A stretch of 64,000 bases of DNA, taken from positions 50,133,723 through 50,197,722 of the forward strand of contig JBCFYV010011164.1 of the NCBI GenBank assembly GCA_039000515.1, given 5' to 3'. The translations under genes were made by a program, and so were the position numbers. Below, in pieces: positions 33,039 through 43,480 of the stretch. Position 1 is the stretch's first letter. Each line of letters opens with the position of its first letter. The notes beneath the pieces were generated by a model that was not told the origin of the DNA, ran no database searches, and worked only from the letters and a program-made list of their open reading frames with translations. This DNA is from Timema cristinae. Its lineage: Eukaryota > Arthropoda > Insecta > Phasmatodea > Timematidae.

Positions 33039-34617
33039 ATATATTAATAACGACATAATATATAGTTATTGTTTAAGCATTTATAAGCAGTTTTGCTCGT
33101 GTCAGTAGAAAGTAGAAACTGATCATTGATAATGTAGTTGAAATAGCCTCGGGATTAAACTAACTAATAATAAAGATATAAATATTTCCCCTCGCCACCT
33201 CAACCTACTCTGAAACATAGCTTTAATGGTAGATAGTAATATATGCTAATAGCTATCATATTTGTAGTCCCGAGGAGGAGTTTATTCCAGTCCGGCTCCC
33301 TGTTTCCATACTAATTATTGACTTTGTTTTGTACGTTTTGTAAAAACTTAGTTGTCACTTTTACAAAAGAAAAGCAATGTACAAAACTCATTACGTAACT
33401 ACTGAACACTGAAATGTTATCCACATGATGACGTATTTTAATTGAGCTTGATTTACTGCCCGATTTAATTTGTGTGCCAGTTTAGTTTCAATACAAAAAT
33501 AATAGACATTGTGAAATTTCCGAATACTTATAAACGAAGGACAAGACTGTACCGAGCCAATTATATAATTGTGAAAAATGCCAATAAGTTCCTAAGGAAA
33601 CTCCATTGACTGGGCATACCACTAACTTCCTTAGTAGGCCTATGGATAGGCATTTTATTGTTGGAATTCATTTCTTTTTCATCGTCTACATTCTTTTAAG
33701 ACTTTTGATTCTGGAACTCGGGCCCGGGCCCAGGCCCCCGTAGTGTACTTGCCATAACTTACTCATCGCAGGGGATTTTGTGCATTGTCTATTTAAAGCG
33801 AGCGTATAACCCGAAATGTTAGTAAAACGCGGGGCTAAAAAAAGCTAATTTAATATTTTAAAAAAGCATCGCGTCTTACTATTATTTCGAGTTATACGCC
33901 AAGTTTAATAGGAATAGACATCACCCAAACTTCAATTATTGTGTATACACTTTGTATGACATTAAATTTCTTATATAAAAAAGGGTCACTATGCATCAAG
34001 AAGATGAAATCTGGTAACTGCGCGCTCCATAAGACCTGCAACTTAGAGTTGAACGACCTACATAGTAATTTTTCTAGCTCCCAAATAAGACCATTCCTGT
34101 GAAAAAAACAATTTTAACCTGTGAAATAATTATGCATCAATTTCCTGTGTGGAAAATTCCTCCACCCCCTTCATATTATTTAGGTTATTTTTGAACTGGC
34201 TTGTAAGGTTTTTGGACTAGAGTAAGGTCCGAGAAATGTCCGATTGGTGCATCAGCTTGTGGAAACTATTGTCGAGCATTTCCTTTTCCCGCCCCCATTT
34301 ACTGCCAACAAAGAACTCGTGTCGGTCGGGTAAACCTTCCATCAAAGGGACAATGGTTAACATTCTTTAGGCTTGCTTTGCAGACTGATTTCAAACTACA
34401 ACATGTTCAAATATAAGTTATTATCTACCTATTTTGTTTGGTGTTAGTTTCTTTTATAAAAGCGGTTTATTTTCATTTTACTCGGCAGGAGCGACCCTTC
34501 CTGATTTATTGTTACTATGTACAGTAGATACCTTATATCACACATGTTCACTTTCAACGGATGCTACCTGTATGTGAGTTTACACACGATCATTGTAAAA
34601 AAAAGTCCGCAGTAATG
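33039..34617. other. AT-rich DNA with two opposed SINE tails
   Basis: At 33799-33838 a plus-strand SINE 3' domain (GAGCGTATAACCCG ... GCGGGGCTAAAAAAAG) faces a minus-strand one at 33862-33902. Both are headless and lie tail to tail. GGGCCCGGGCCC occurs near 33721. The rest is unassigned. Confidence 0.45.
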
Positions 34618-34734
34618 TCTGTTCACGGTAGGAATTGACTTCTGAAAGGCCTTTTTTCCTACCATAAATCTATTATATAGTAGGATATTGGTAGGAAAAA
34701 AGACCTTTCAGAGAGTAATTCCTACCGTGAATAG
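34618..34734. mobile_element. Short palindromic MITE
   Basis: The left arm CTGTTCACGGTAGGAATT then CTGAAAGGCCTTTTTTCCTA is matched by TAGGAAAAAAGACCTTTCAG then AATTCCTACCGTGAATAG. The whole unit is one near-perfect hairpin with a ~25-base loop. The terminal GTTCACGGTAGG is close to the GTTCACGATAGG terminus of family M, so the same enzyme may have moved both. Confidence 0.8.
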
Positions 34735-35041
34735 AGTATACGCGCACCGATTTCCCCATGAACTTCTTGAGATGTTTTTCCTCGTGGGGAAGTTCTCGAC
34801 TTCCCTATGAATATCTGAATGGGAAGTTGTTGATGCGTCTTGCTTGGGTTTATCATGTTTTCCAGCAGGCTCTTATATGTTGTATATAACTGCAGACATT
34901 GTGTTATTGCTAAAAGGCTACTTGAACGTTTGTAACTATTCATTTTCTGAAACACGACTTGATTTTCGTTGCTACACTAGAGTTTTTTTTTATATAAAAC
35001 TATGCCGTGCTTTCTTCCTTACTGTTAGAGCTCTTGTCGTT

Positions 35042-35300
35042 AACTAGACAGTAAGACTTGACGATGTTCGTGAGTTCAAATCCAATTAGGGTCGACGGAT
35101 TTTTTTGAGGGCGTTAAAAACTCGTAGCACAACTTCTTTCGGGGGTAAAGTAAAGTCGTTGGTCCCACGTCAATTGTGACATGTAAAAGAACCCTGGAAG
35201 CTATGTGAAAATACCTTCCCCTGAAAAGTTGGTTGGCCCTTTTGCTCGCGCTCAAAGAAATTCTCTTGGGCTGATATAATCAGTCAGCTCAGAAACTGCA
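35042..35300 (+). repeat. SINE-like repeat of another family (SINE-D)
   Basis: A tRNA-like start (B box GAGTTCAAATCC near 35071) is followed by a body with CTTCTTTCGGGGGTAAAGTA, ACATGTAAAAGAACCCTGG and GAAATTCTCTTGGGCTGATA. The TAAAAGAACCC element recalls conserved-core SINEs in general, but only one copy exists in the window, so family ends are not known. Confidence 0.45.
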
Positions 35301-36774
35301 CACTAAATACAGCAATATATATATTAAATGAAATGTAGTACAACACGACCCACCAATATACCTGGTCTTGGATAATACAAAGAGGAAGTTGCTACGTGTA
35401 ATAGGTACCGACCGACGTCCACCAACTTCCCCGCGGGAAACCACACGGGGAAATCAGGGTTTGTTGGCTAAACATTCCTGGTCTTCTACAGATATGCAAC
35501 AGTCTCCTGAGGTTTGGTAACCATGTTAAGTGCGATGATGTGTTAGTGGGGAACACTTTCCCTTCTGGAAAGATACCTACGCTACAGCTAGGAATGCTGA
35601 CCACAGACCAAGAGGTCGGCCTATAATGTACCATTAAATTTATATAAAATATAACCGATTTTTTAAACGCATTTGAGCTTTTTAATAATTTATTTGTACA
35701 TTTATTTAATTAATTTCCAACGTTTCTAGTTATTGAATAAACAGTTTTCAATTGAATTAAATTACGTTACAAAATGACACTTGTACACGAAACAAACCCG
35801 GAACTTTTGGTTTTGTGCCCTGATGCTCTACAACGAACTATACAGAAATCGTCCTGGCAAAGCCTTTCTTCACTCAAAGTTGAAGATATTTTGTTAGCCC
35901 TGCGCTCTGGGTTTAGAATGTAATCAAACACCTGCAGACTGCAGTTTATAAGTACAACCGTATTTGGTAATTGTTCTCACAAACGTATAGTGTTGGGTGG
36001 AAATTTAAAATACCATGTGCTTTTAAAATCAATAACGAAATTTTGTTCAAACACGTAATTCTTTTGAAGTAATGAACATTGAGAAAATGTCGTTTTAAAT
36101 CTGATTGGATCCTGAAAACCGATGTAACCATTAAATCAATTGAATAATACGCTTGTTGTGTTTTGTATTCTAAAACAATAAACATTAATAAGTAGTTTCA
36201 AGCACTCATCCAACTTGCAGGGGCATGACTGTCAAAAATTTCAGTGATCCAGCTCTGATTCTACTGTGCGGCTCAATGAGCCTAATGAGCTCCAATAGAG
36301 GCAATGCAACGAGAGTTTATTTATGGTTGCTCAAATGCGCATTATCTGACTTCCCAGTAGTATAATGTCATGGTAGGCCTATTCTGAATAATTTCAACCC
36401 AATGTTCAACTTAACATTCGTGTAGGGTTGACTTAATGTAAAGCAACTAATTTGGACGGTTGCGAAAAAAAAAAACAACACGTAAATGATCCCAAAGATT
36501 TTAGGGTTGATTAGGCCACAAGTAATTGCAATATAAGTCTACTGGATATACAAAATAAAGTGTTACAAGAAGCTACGACGTTTTAGGGTTCGCGAGACGC
36601 GGGCGGACAAACTTTACCCAAGAAATCGTCTGAATACCATGAACAAATAAAGCACTAACTAGTCCTTATGACGTTACGTTGCTCGCAAAATAATTGCCTG
36701 TCTAGAACACGTGGTACGTTCATGTAACGTGAAAGTTCTCCCTTGGGCAGCTCTTAGTTAAGTGAACGTTAAAA
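35301..36774. other. Unassigned
   Basis: A GC-richer part at 35392-35640 has an 80-codon minus-strand frame without recognisable motifs. The remainder is AT-rich. No splice-supported gene model is visible. Confidence 0.35.
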
Positions 36775-37022
36775 CCTGCCGCGGTGGCTTCGTGGTCTAA
36801 GGCGTCATTCTCGCAATAGACTAGAATACCGATAAAGGGTAGATCGGGGCTCGAAGCGTGGTTGGGTTAACTGAAGGTTGTTTTCCAAATAGGTTTCCAC
36901 TCTACCGTGAAAATGCGGGTACACTTACTCTAAATGAGACCTTTCTCATTACTAATTCGCGTAAATAGTAGATAATGCGTATAACCTAAACAGGTAGTAA
37001 GACGCGGTGCTGGAAAAAAAAA
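36775..37022 (+). repeat. SINE-A, nearly complete
   Basis: CCGCGGTGGCTTCGTGGTCT starts a tRNA-like head. The B box region (GGGGCTCGAAGCG) is mutated. Then come TGCGGGTACACTTACTC, TACTAATTCGCG, GCGTATAACCTAAACAGG, TAGTAAGACGCGGTGCT and a poly(A) tail. This copy shows the SINE-A 3' domain most clearly. Confidence 0.85.
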
Positions 37023-37133
37023 AGTTGGAGTGTAGGAAAGTGACAGCAAGCAGGTGTTAATTGCATATCATTATATCGGCTCGTCATCTTAATTTGTTAA
37101 AGAGAAAGCATTATTTTAATATGTCTTGTTTAA

Positions 37134-37285
37134 AAAGCATTTTTAATTGAACCACAAACTCCGCTTCCACATAAACGAAACATCCAAATGGTTATTTTCT
37201 TTTAATTCCATGTTTCATTATTGTAAAACAATTGCTCGCTGAGAAAGTTTTAACTGACAAAAAGTGAAAACAACTCGAAATATTA
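37134..37285 (+). repeat. Dispersed repeat, relative of 20401-20570
   Basis: The blocks CGCTTCCACATAAACGAAAC and AAAGTTTTAACTGACAAAAA match the earlier copy in order. Function unknown. Confidence 0.55.
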
Positions 37286-38394
37286 TTTCAGATAATTTAT
37301 TTTGGCTATGTATACATGAGGGTAGATCTGATAACGTTTGCTAGCTTTCAAACACTGGAAGATATAGTATGAATTTGGTGGGAAGAACAGTAAATGTTAA
37401 TTACTGAAGCAATTTTTATGTTTTCATGCATCAAGTCATGTTATTTGCAGTTGTCACTTTTGATAGATATTATCAATACGTATAAAATAACACAAATAAA
37501 GTAGTTAATGCTATCACTGTTGGCCGCAAATAATGGTTTGAATTTTCTTAACTGTTCTTCCAACAAAAATGAGGGTATACTTACAATATTGCCTGCCATT
37601 CTAGCACTTTTCAATGTTGATACGAATATTGCTGCCGGTTAAAAGGATCTACAAACTTGTGTTTAGTATTGGTCATCTAACCAGTTGAAAGCCATAAGAG
37701 TTCTATATTGGCAGCACCACATCAAGAGGATATGCTTGAAAAACTGAATAGCGCGAACAATGAATTGATTATTGAAAGGAAATAACCATTGGTATAGATT
37801 ATGATGATGTGTAACACAAGATACGGGAGGAAGTTTGGATATGCTACTTGTCAACTAACTGGCGTTCAGTTTGATCTCCCGGCTAACAAAGCATTGCTCC
37901 TTCAGATGGTTAATATTACAGGATGATTCTGTAATATTTATTCAATAATGGGATGCTGATCACTAATACTAAAACAGTACAAACTTAAATAAAAGTAACA
38001 GAAAAATGGCATTTTTATTGGGGAAAAAAGTTGACTACCAAGACAGGGGTCTTGTTTGTAAAGGGCATTACTACCACTGGCACTCTATAGCTTTGCGTGG
38101 ATATACGACTTCAGTTTTATTATGGTAGTGTAAGTCAAGCAGCCTTGTTGTGTCGGTACCTAAGTACAGACGTAAGCTGATACTCCGTGGGTCAACTGTT
38201 TGATTTTGGGGTTTGATAATTTCGTTGGCTGGCCAGTCATGAAGCATCCGAGTAGCAAGGGCGGGATGTGTTGGTTAGCTTGCAAAAAGAGCAATCGATA
38301 CATTCAGTAGAGTTCTCTTCGATTACATTTCTGGCTGGATATCCGTCATTTACGTCCGTAGTCGGTCTGTCATTATGGAAAAATTCAAGTTTTT
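37286..38394. other. Unassigned
   Basis: AT-rich to 38030, then a slightly GC-richer part to 38390. The 63-codon minus-strand frame at 37663-37854 has no features. No gene supported. Confidence 0.35.
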
Positions 38395-38500
38395 ATATGT
38401 TCTGGATTGTTCCGCAAAAATGTTTGTTTGTTCCGTTTAGATAAACCCACAAATAGTATGTTTACATTGGGGGAAGAGGGCCAACTTCACGGGTTTCGAT
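38395..38500 (-). repeat. Inverted single unit of the 39917 array
   Basis: Read on the minus strand, CCCGTGAAGTTGGCCCTCTT, AATGTAAACATACTATTTGT, CGGAACAAACAAAC and GGAACAATCC follow the same order as units in 39917-40615. Confidence 0.6.
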
Positions 38501-39916
38501 ATTTTATAATGCATAGATACTCAAACCTATTCTATTTAATAAAAACGTGGTAGGAATGATAAGATAATGTTTAAAATTAACGATGTATCCTATTTGTTTG
38601 TCATGTTTGTAAAATCCATATAACCGATTGGACGCTGAAATTAAACGGTGAAAATTTGCGTTAGGTTGGGATTTTTTTTAAAGTAAATTTATTTAAATCA
38701 ATATTATATTTACCAGAATGCAAAAGTTTAGCTGTTAAAATACTTTATTGGATAGCTATTTTTAGTTTCCATTTGTAAAGGATGTTTTTAATTTAGTCAT
38801 GTGCATTCATTTCGATTTTTGGTTTAATTCTTATTTGGTTTTTTTTTGTCAAATTTGTAGCAATTTTTTAGAATTTCAGACTATTCTATAGTTATTTTAA
38901 ATCACTTTTTGGAAATTAATTCTGAGTCATGTTAGTAAAATTGATTTGAAAAAATAATATTTATGGTCAAGGAATTTCTTAGTCTTCTTCGTAAGTGTCA
39001 GAGTTGGAATAATTGACATTTACTTCCAATAATGTCTCTTTGAGGTCAAAGGTACTACTTACTACATCATAACAGTAATAGTAGCAAACAAAAGGAGGGT
39101 GCGATGTCAATACTTTTAGGATAACCTAGTTATGAGCTCTCTTGAGGGGGTGAGGGAAGAGGGAGGTAAGATCTCGGGTATATTTAGGTAATTTCACAAC
39201 TGCCCAAGTACATGAAACCAATATTTTGGAGCTTAGGTGGAAGTGAGGCCTATAAAAATACTTTTCTTTACTATGAGTTTTATGGCATGCAATAAGTTGA
39301 AGACCAATTTTTTGTATTTCTGACTTGCTCCGCCATTTTATTGCTTTTTTGTGCATAGTGAGCGAATCAAAGGCAATATTTTCATACTTTGAAACAGAGG
39401 GTGGGACATTCTTAACCTGACGCCCTGTGGGACTATACAGGTCGTACACACAAAAGGTCAATAAAGTTATAAAATCAAAAATACAAATTTTGTTATATTT
39501 TATCCAGTTGAGAAACGGAGCTTAGCATGGTGATAAGAATATATTAATTTTAAAACTATCAACATAAAATAAACACGTTTTTTATAAACAAATTCAGAAC
39601 AAAATAAAGATAAAACATGTTAAGGAACTCAAACAAACTAACAACAAACTTTTAAAAAAATGTTCAAGTTTTTAAAGAATGTGAGAGAGCTACTAAATTA
39701 GCAAAAATTATAGAGGCTTTATAAAAGAAATAAATGGAAATCTTCGAAAAAAGAAATCTAAAATGAACCAAGAACTAATTATTGATTACAAAGATAAAAT
39801 ATTTATTTTTAAAAGTTTTATGTGTTCATGTGGAGAATATGGTTGCCATAAAGGCGTCAATCCACGCTAATAGAGTAAATAAATCTTGTGTTGTCCTGCC
39901 AAAATGAAATGTGCGT
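38501..39916. other. AT-rich spacer
   Basis: Apart from the frame at 39126-39461 this is A/T-rich sequence with no recognised element. Confidence 0.4.
39126..39461 (-). CDS. Hypothetical 111-codon open frame
   Basis: An ATG at 39461 opens a frame to a stop at 39126. The product is basic with no low complexity, no membrane segment and no motif I recognise. The length exceeds chance expectation only slightly for 64 kb on two strands. The genomic setting is repeat-derived, and no promoter or splice site supports it. Confidence 0.15.
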   Translation of the reverse strand: MTFCVYDLYSPTGRQVKNVPPSVSKYENIAFDSLTMHKKAIKWRSKSEIQKIGLQLIACHKTHSKEKYFYRPHFHLSSKILVSCTWAVVKLPKYTRDLTSLFPHPLKRAHN

Positions 39917-40615
39917 TTTTAGGAACTTCCGGAACAAACGAAGATAAAACGATTGCAATCATAAAAATATGGATTTTTAATGATGGGGAGGGGGTCAACT
40001 TCATGGACGTGCATACAATTTATGGGTGTATAAAAACATATCAAACTAATTTTTCCAGAACAATCCGGAACAACGAAGACAAATTACGGCAATCATAAAA
40101 TTTATTTTTTTAGTGCTTTTAGCGGGAAAGGATGGTAAGGCAGCTTCATGGAGGTCCAAAGTAAACATATCATTTGTGAGAGTATCAAAACAAAACAAAA
40201 ATTGATTTTTTTATGGGACAATCCGGAACTAACAAAGAAAAAAGTATTGTAATCACAAAAAACTGTTTTTAAAAGGGGAGAAGGGCTAATTCATGGATGT
40301 CAAATGTTAAAGTATAGTTAATTTTTGGGGACGTATATAAAAAATTAACAATGCGAAACAAACGAATGCAACCATAAAAATGTAAATTTTCCAATGTGTG
40401 TGTGTGTGTGTGTGAAGGAGGAAGGGGTGGGGGGTAAGGGGTTACCGTGAAGTTGGCCTCACCAATGTAAACATATCATTTGTGTGCATATAAAAACAGA
40501 ACAAACGAAAATTTTGCGTAAAACTCCGGAACAAGCAAAGATCAAACGATTTCAATAAAAAAAACTTAGATTTTTAAAATGGGGTTTGGGGGCAACTTCA
40601 AGGACGTAATTTTTT
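39917..40615 (+). repeat. Diverged tandem array, five units of ~130-175 bp
   Basis: The cassette TCCGGAACAAACGAAGATAA recurs in worn form at about 39926, 40064, 40221, 40351 and 40526. Each is followed by AATCATAAAAAT, a G-rich run, CAACTTCATGGACGT and GTAAACATATCATTTGTG. The internal G-rich run has become (GT)n at 40395-40414 in one unit. A 70-codon frame at 39886-40098 spans a unit junction and is not a gene. Confidence 0.75.
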
Positions 40616-41273
40616 CACAATTGGTACCAACCCAAGGCACAAATTGTGGAATTATTTTCATTTGGTTAAGAAAATATTAAACATGTAACTTCCTATTATA
40701 TTATTTTTGAGGGTGGTTTTGCAAAAAAAGTAATAAAAAATTGGTAGAAAGACTGTCGTCACAATATTAAATAGCGGTTTTTCATTTGAAGTAAATTCAA
40801 AGTGCTCACACACTTGCAAATGCAAACATCAATTACTACTATAATATCATATTTGGGCCTAAAATTACTCTCTATGTGAGTTAAAAATGCATAAAGAATT
40901 AACACTATACCTTCCTATATTGTTTAGGTGCCCAACAGGATATATCACTAATTGGCACATCATCATTATAGACTACTTTTATAGGAGGAACTACAACGTT
41001 TAACTTGACCTAATTATACCCTTATAGTTGTGGTCAATAGAGAAATTCTAAATGTTCCAATAGAATAGATTCCAAAATTTAATCCATATAAAATGCTGGA
41101 AAAACTGTAAGCTTAAACGTAGATTCTTGCATTCATACCATTTTTAAGGTGGTAAAAAATATATTTTCTTATTATGAATATTTTCAAGAGGCCGCTCAAT
41201 TAACAGTTTGACAGCTGTGGGAGAGAACGTAAGAAAATACAGGCTATTAAAGTGATATAATTATAGTATTATA

Positions 41274-41351
41274 GCCCGACACGTTAGCCCAGTCGCTGGC
41301 GGATGGTCTACAGTGCAAAAGGTTTCGGGTTCGATTCCTGGTAGGGGCGTA
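41274..41351 (+). repeat. tRNA-like sequence within repeat A
   Basis: CCCGACACGTTAGCCCAGTC (A box) and GGTTTCGGGTTCGATTCCTG (B box) are spaced as in a tRNA. The acceptor stem pairs poorly, so this is a tRNA-derived relic or SINE head, not a functional tRNA. The B copy is at 62365-62445 on the other strand. Confidence 0.6.
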
Positions 41352-41536
41352 GTATTTATTATTTGATCAATTCTCAGCCTTCTTCTGGATGTTGTATACC
41401 TCTTAGAATTCAATAATTCTATATAACGGTGTAAACTTGCCGTATTCCTAAAATTATCAATTATTTGAATATAATAAATTTAATTGTAACCACTTGACTT
41501 CTTGGGTATGCTATTTAAGGTAAAGTACAAATATAT

Positions 41537-41546
<10 letters not shown>

Positions 41547-41582
<36 letters not shown>

Positions 41583-41618
41583 TTAAGGTAAAGTATATTA
41601 TATATATATATATATATG
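41547..41618. repeat. (AT)n microsatellite
   Basis: Two AT runs (41547-41581 and 41601-41618) are separated by ACTTAAGGTAAAGTAT, itself a local duplication of the preceding flank. The B copy has a single run at 62157-62188. Confidence 0.9.
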
Positions 41619-42257
41619 ATTTAAAATGTAGATAATCACAAAATTTTAATTTTAATTAAAATATAATTCAATAAAATTTATCATGTAGGTAATCCCATAT
41701 GAACCAAGATCTAAGTCAGACTGACAGTATAAATATTCTTACCTCTAATTAAAATATAAATACATATAAAAACATAGATAATTTAATGAAGGTAATAATT
41801 GCAGTTTTCACTAAATTGAAGATCGTGATACTATTTTTTCCATATGAATATTAATGTATTCAGAGTAAAAAGTTTTGCCAATTTAAGTTATATAAAACAA
41901 TGCCTTTTTCTGTATTAATAATGACTAAACTAGTTCAAATAACTAATAAATTTAACACTATAAACTGCCTAAATTACTTTTTTTCCATGAAAAAAATTCT
42001 TTATACAATGGCTGTAAAAAGTGCTTTCAAATGTAAAGTATTTATTTCATTATTCTTGATATGCAATGTGTCGAAACCTTGGGCGGTCGCCTACAGCCAT
42101 TTATTGTTTACTAGATTGTATATTCTGTGTTACTGATTCTGGAAACCCCTAACACATAAAATAAACACAAAGCTTATCTGCCTATATAATACATTATGCT
42201 CATTCTCGGTTTCATAGCTTGACGTTTTCCAGGTTGTGATGGAAGGAACCATTGTTT

Positions 42258-42410
42258 ATTATTTTAATAATTATATGTACATATAATTATTATTTTAATA
42301 ATTATATATTAATATAATTATTATTTTAATAATTTATATATATATATAATTATTATTTTAATAATTATATATAATATATATATTATATATATATATATAT
42401 ATATAAAATA
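42258..42410. repeat. Short AT palindrome repeated in tandem
   Basis: TTATTATTTTAATAATTATA recurs four times with AT-rich spacers. The B copy (about 61390-61430) has only one such unit, so the array expanded in A alone. Confidence 0.8.
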
Positions 42411-42932
42411 CTTTACAGTTCACAGAGATCACAAATAAAACACAAATCTAAAAATTACATGTTTTAATAATGAAATAACCCTGGCAGTGGTATAAAGATC
42501 AATATCACTATAATATGAGGCTAACTATTTCAAGAGACAGCTTGTGAATGATCGTTCAAACATAAAACTCGCATGGACTGCAGATTACTTGGGTTTCTGT
42601 GATAATACAGCTGGAGTAACTGATGTGTTGCGCAAACTGTGGAGGCTGGCTATCGACCGTTCTTGTCAACTAAGCTACACTTCCCTACAAAGTTTTGATC
42701 TCATGAGCCAACTTGGAATTTCAGTACACATTTTTAAGGCATACGTAAATCAAGTTATTCTGTAATACTTTGCATATTTAAATCTGAATATTTTTATCTT
42801 AAGTATACACATCTATAAATCTCATGAATACTAATATTATATATTTATAGATGAATTAATATTAATAAACCATTGTTGAATTGTGTTGATTTTAAGGGAC
42901 CTTTAGTATATTTATATAGAGTATGCTTATAC

Positions 42933-43465
42933 TGTAATAATTAAACGCTAGCCTGATAATAAATTTCTATTCGCCATCATAAGGGTGATATTATTGCATA
43001 ATTAATGGTATTATTTTATCAATTAAAATTTCTGGTACTCCTTTTTTTAGTCTTTTATTTTAATTTTAAATGAATGAACTATGTACTTTTAGCTAGATAT
43101 CACACGCATTTTATATTTGATAAAAGCCCGACTATTGCGTTAAATGAATCTTAGCTATACGTGTTCTTGTCGAGAAGGAAGGATCACCAGCAGTGAGGAG
43201 ATGTGCGCATTTCAAGGGGTATATCAAGCGACACTTCCTTCTCGAAGCTTCCTAGAAGAAAAGGGGTGAGGTCATCCAGGTGCGTCTCTTTCCACGGAAA
43301 GTGCGTTGTCTTTTTAAATAGAGACGTAGAAGGATTTCACCACACCTTACAACTCGACAGTTCTACACAAATAAATCTTACTACACGCTCGAATATTAAA
43401 TATCGTAATTTTGAATATAGATTTGAATAATAACATATTGATATGTATAATTTCATATCATTACA
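42933..43465 (-). repeat. 3' LTR (left)
   Basis: The LTR begins TGTAATAATTAAACG and ends TCATATCATTACA on the plus strand, giving TGTAAT...ATTACA termini. A 75-codon frame on the plus strand also occurs in the other LTR, antisense to the element; it is probably fortuitous. Confidence 0.93.
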
Positions 43466-43480
43466 GTTACCCCCCTAATT
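43466..43480 (-). other. Candidate polypurine tract
   Basis: The plus strand reads GTTACCCCCCTAATT, so the minus strand carries a short AGGGGGGTAAC purine-rich run immediately before the 3' LTR. This agrees with the minus-strand orientation deduced from gag. Confidence 0.5.

Larger units (their letters stand above)
40727..42932 (+). repeat. Repeat A, first part
   Basis: This is the plus-oriented copy of a ~2.5 kb repeat whose inverted copy B lies at 56701-62990. By eye the 42544-42790 stretch matches 61020-61270 at somewhat under 90 percent. It stops at 42932, where the LTR element begins, and continues at 48895. No frame is conserved between A and B: the 73-codon frame at 42544-42765 meets a stop in B. 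The repeat ends were placed by loss of similarity; neither terminal inverted repeats nor a target duplication was found. Confidence 0.8.

Noticed and set aside
41274..41351. Functional tRNA gene
   Set aside because: A and B boxes are good, but the acceptor stem does not pair well and no clear anticodon loop forms. It is also embedded in a duplicated repeat.
42544..42765. 73-codon frame in repeat A
   Set aside because: The homologous frame in repeat B hits a TAG and shows no protein-level constraint.
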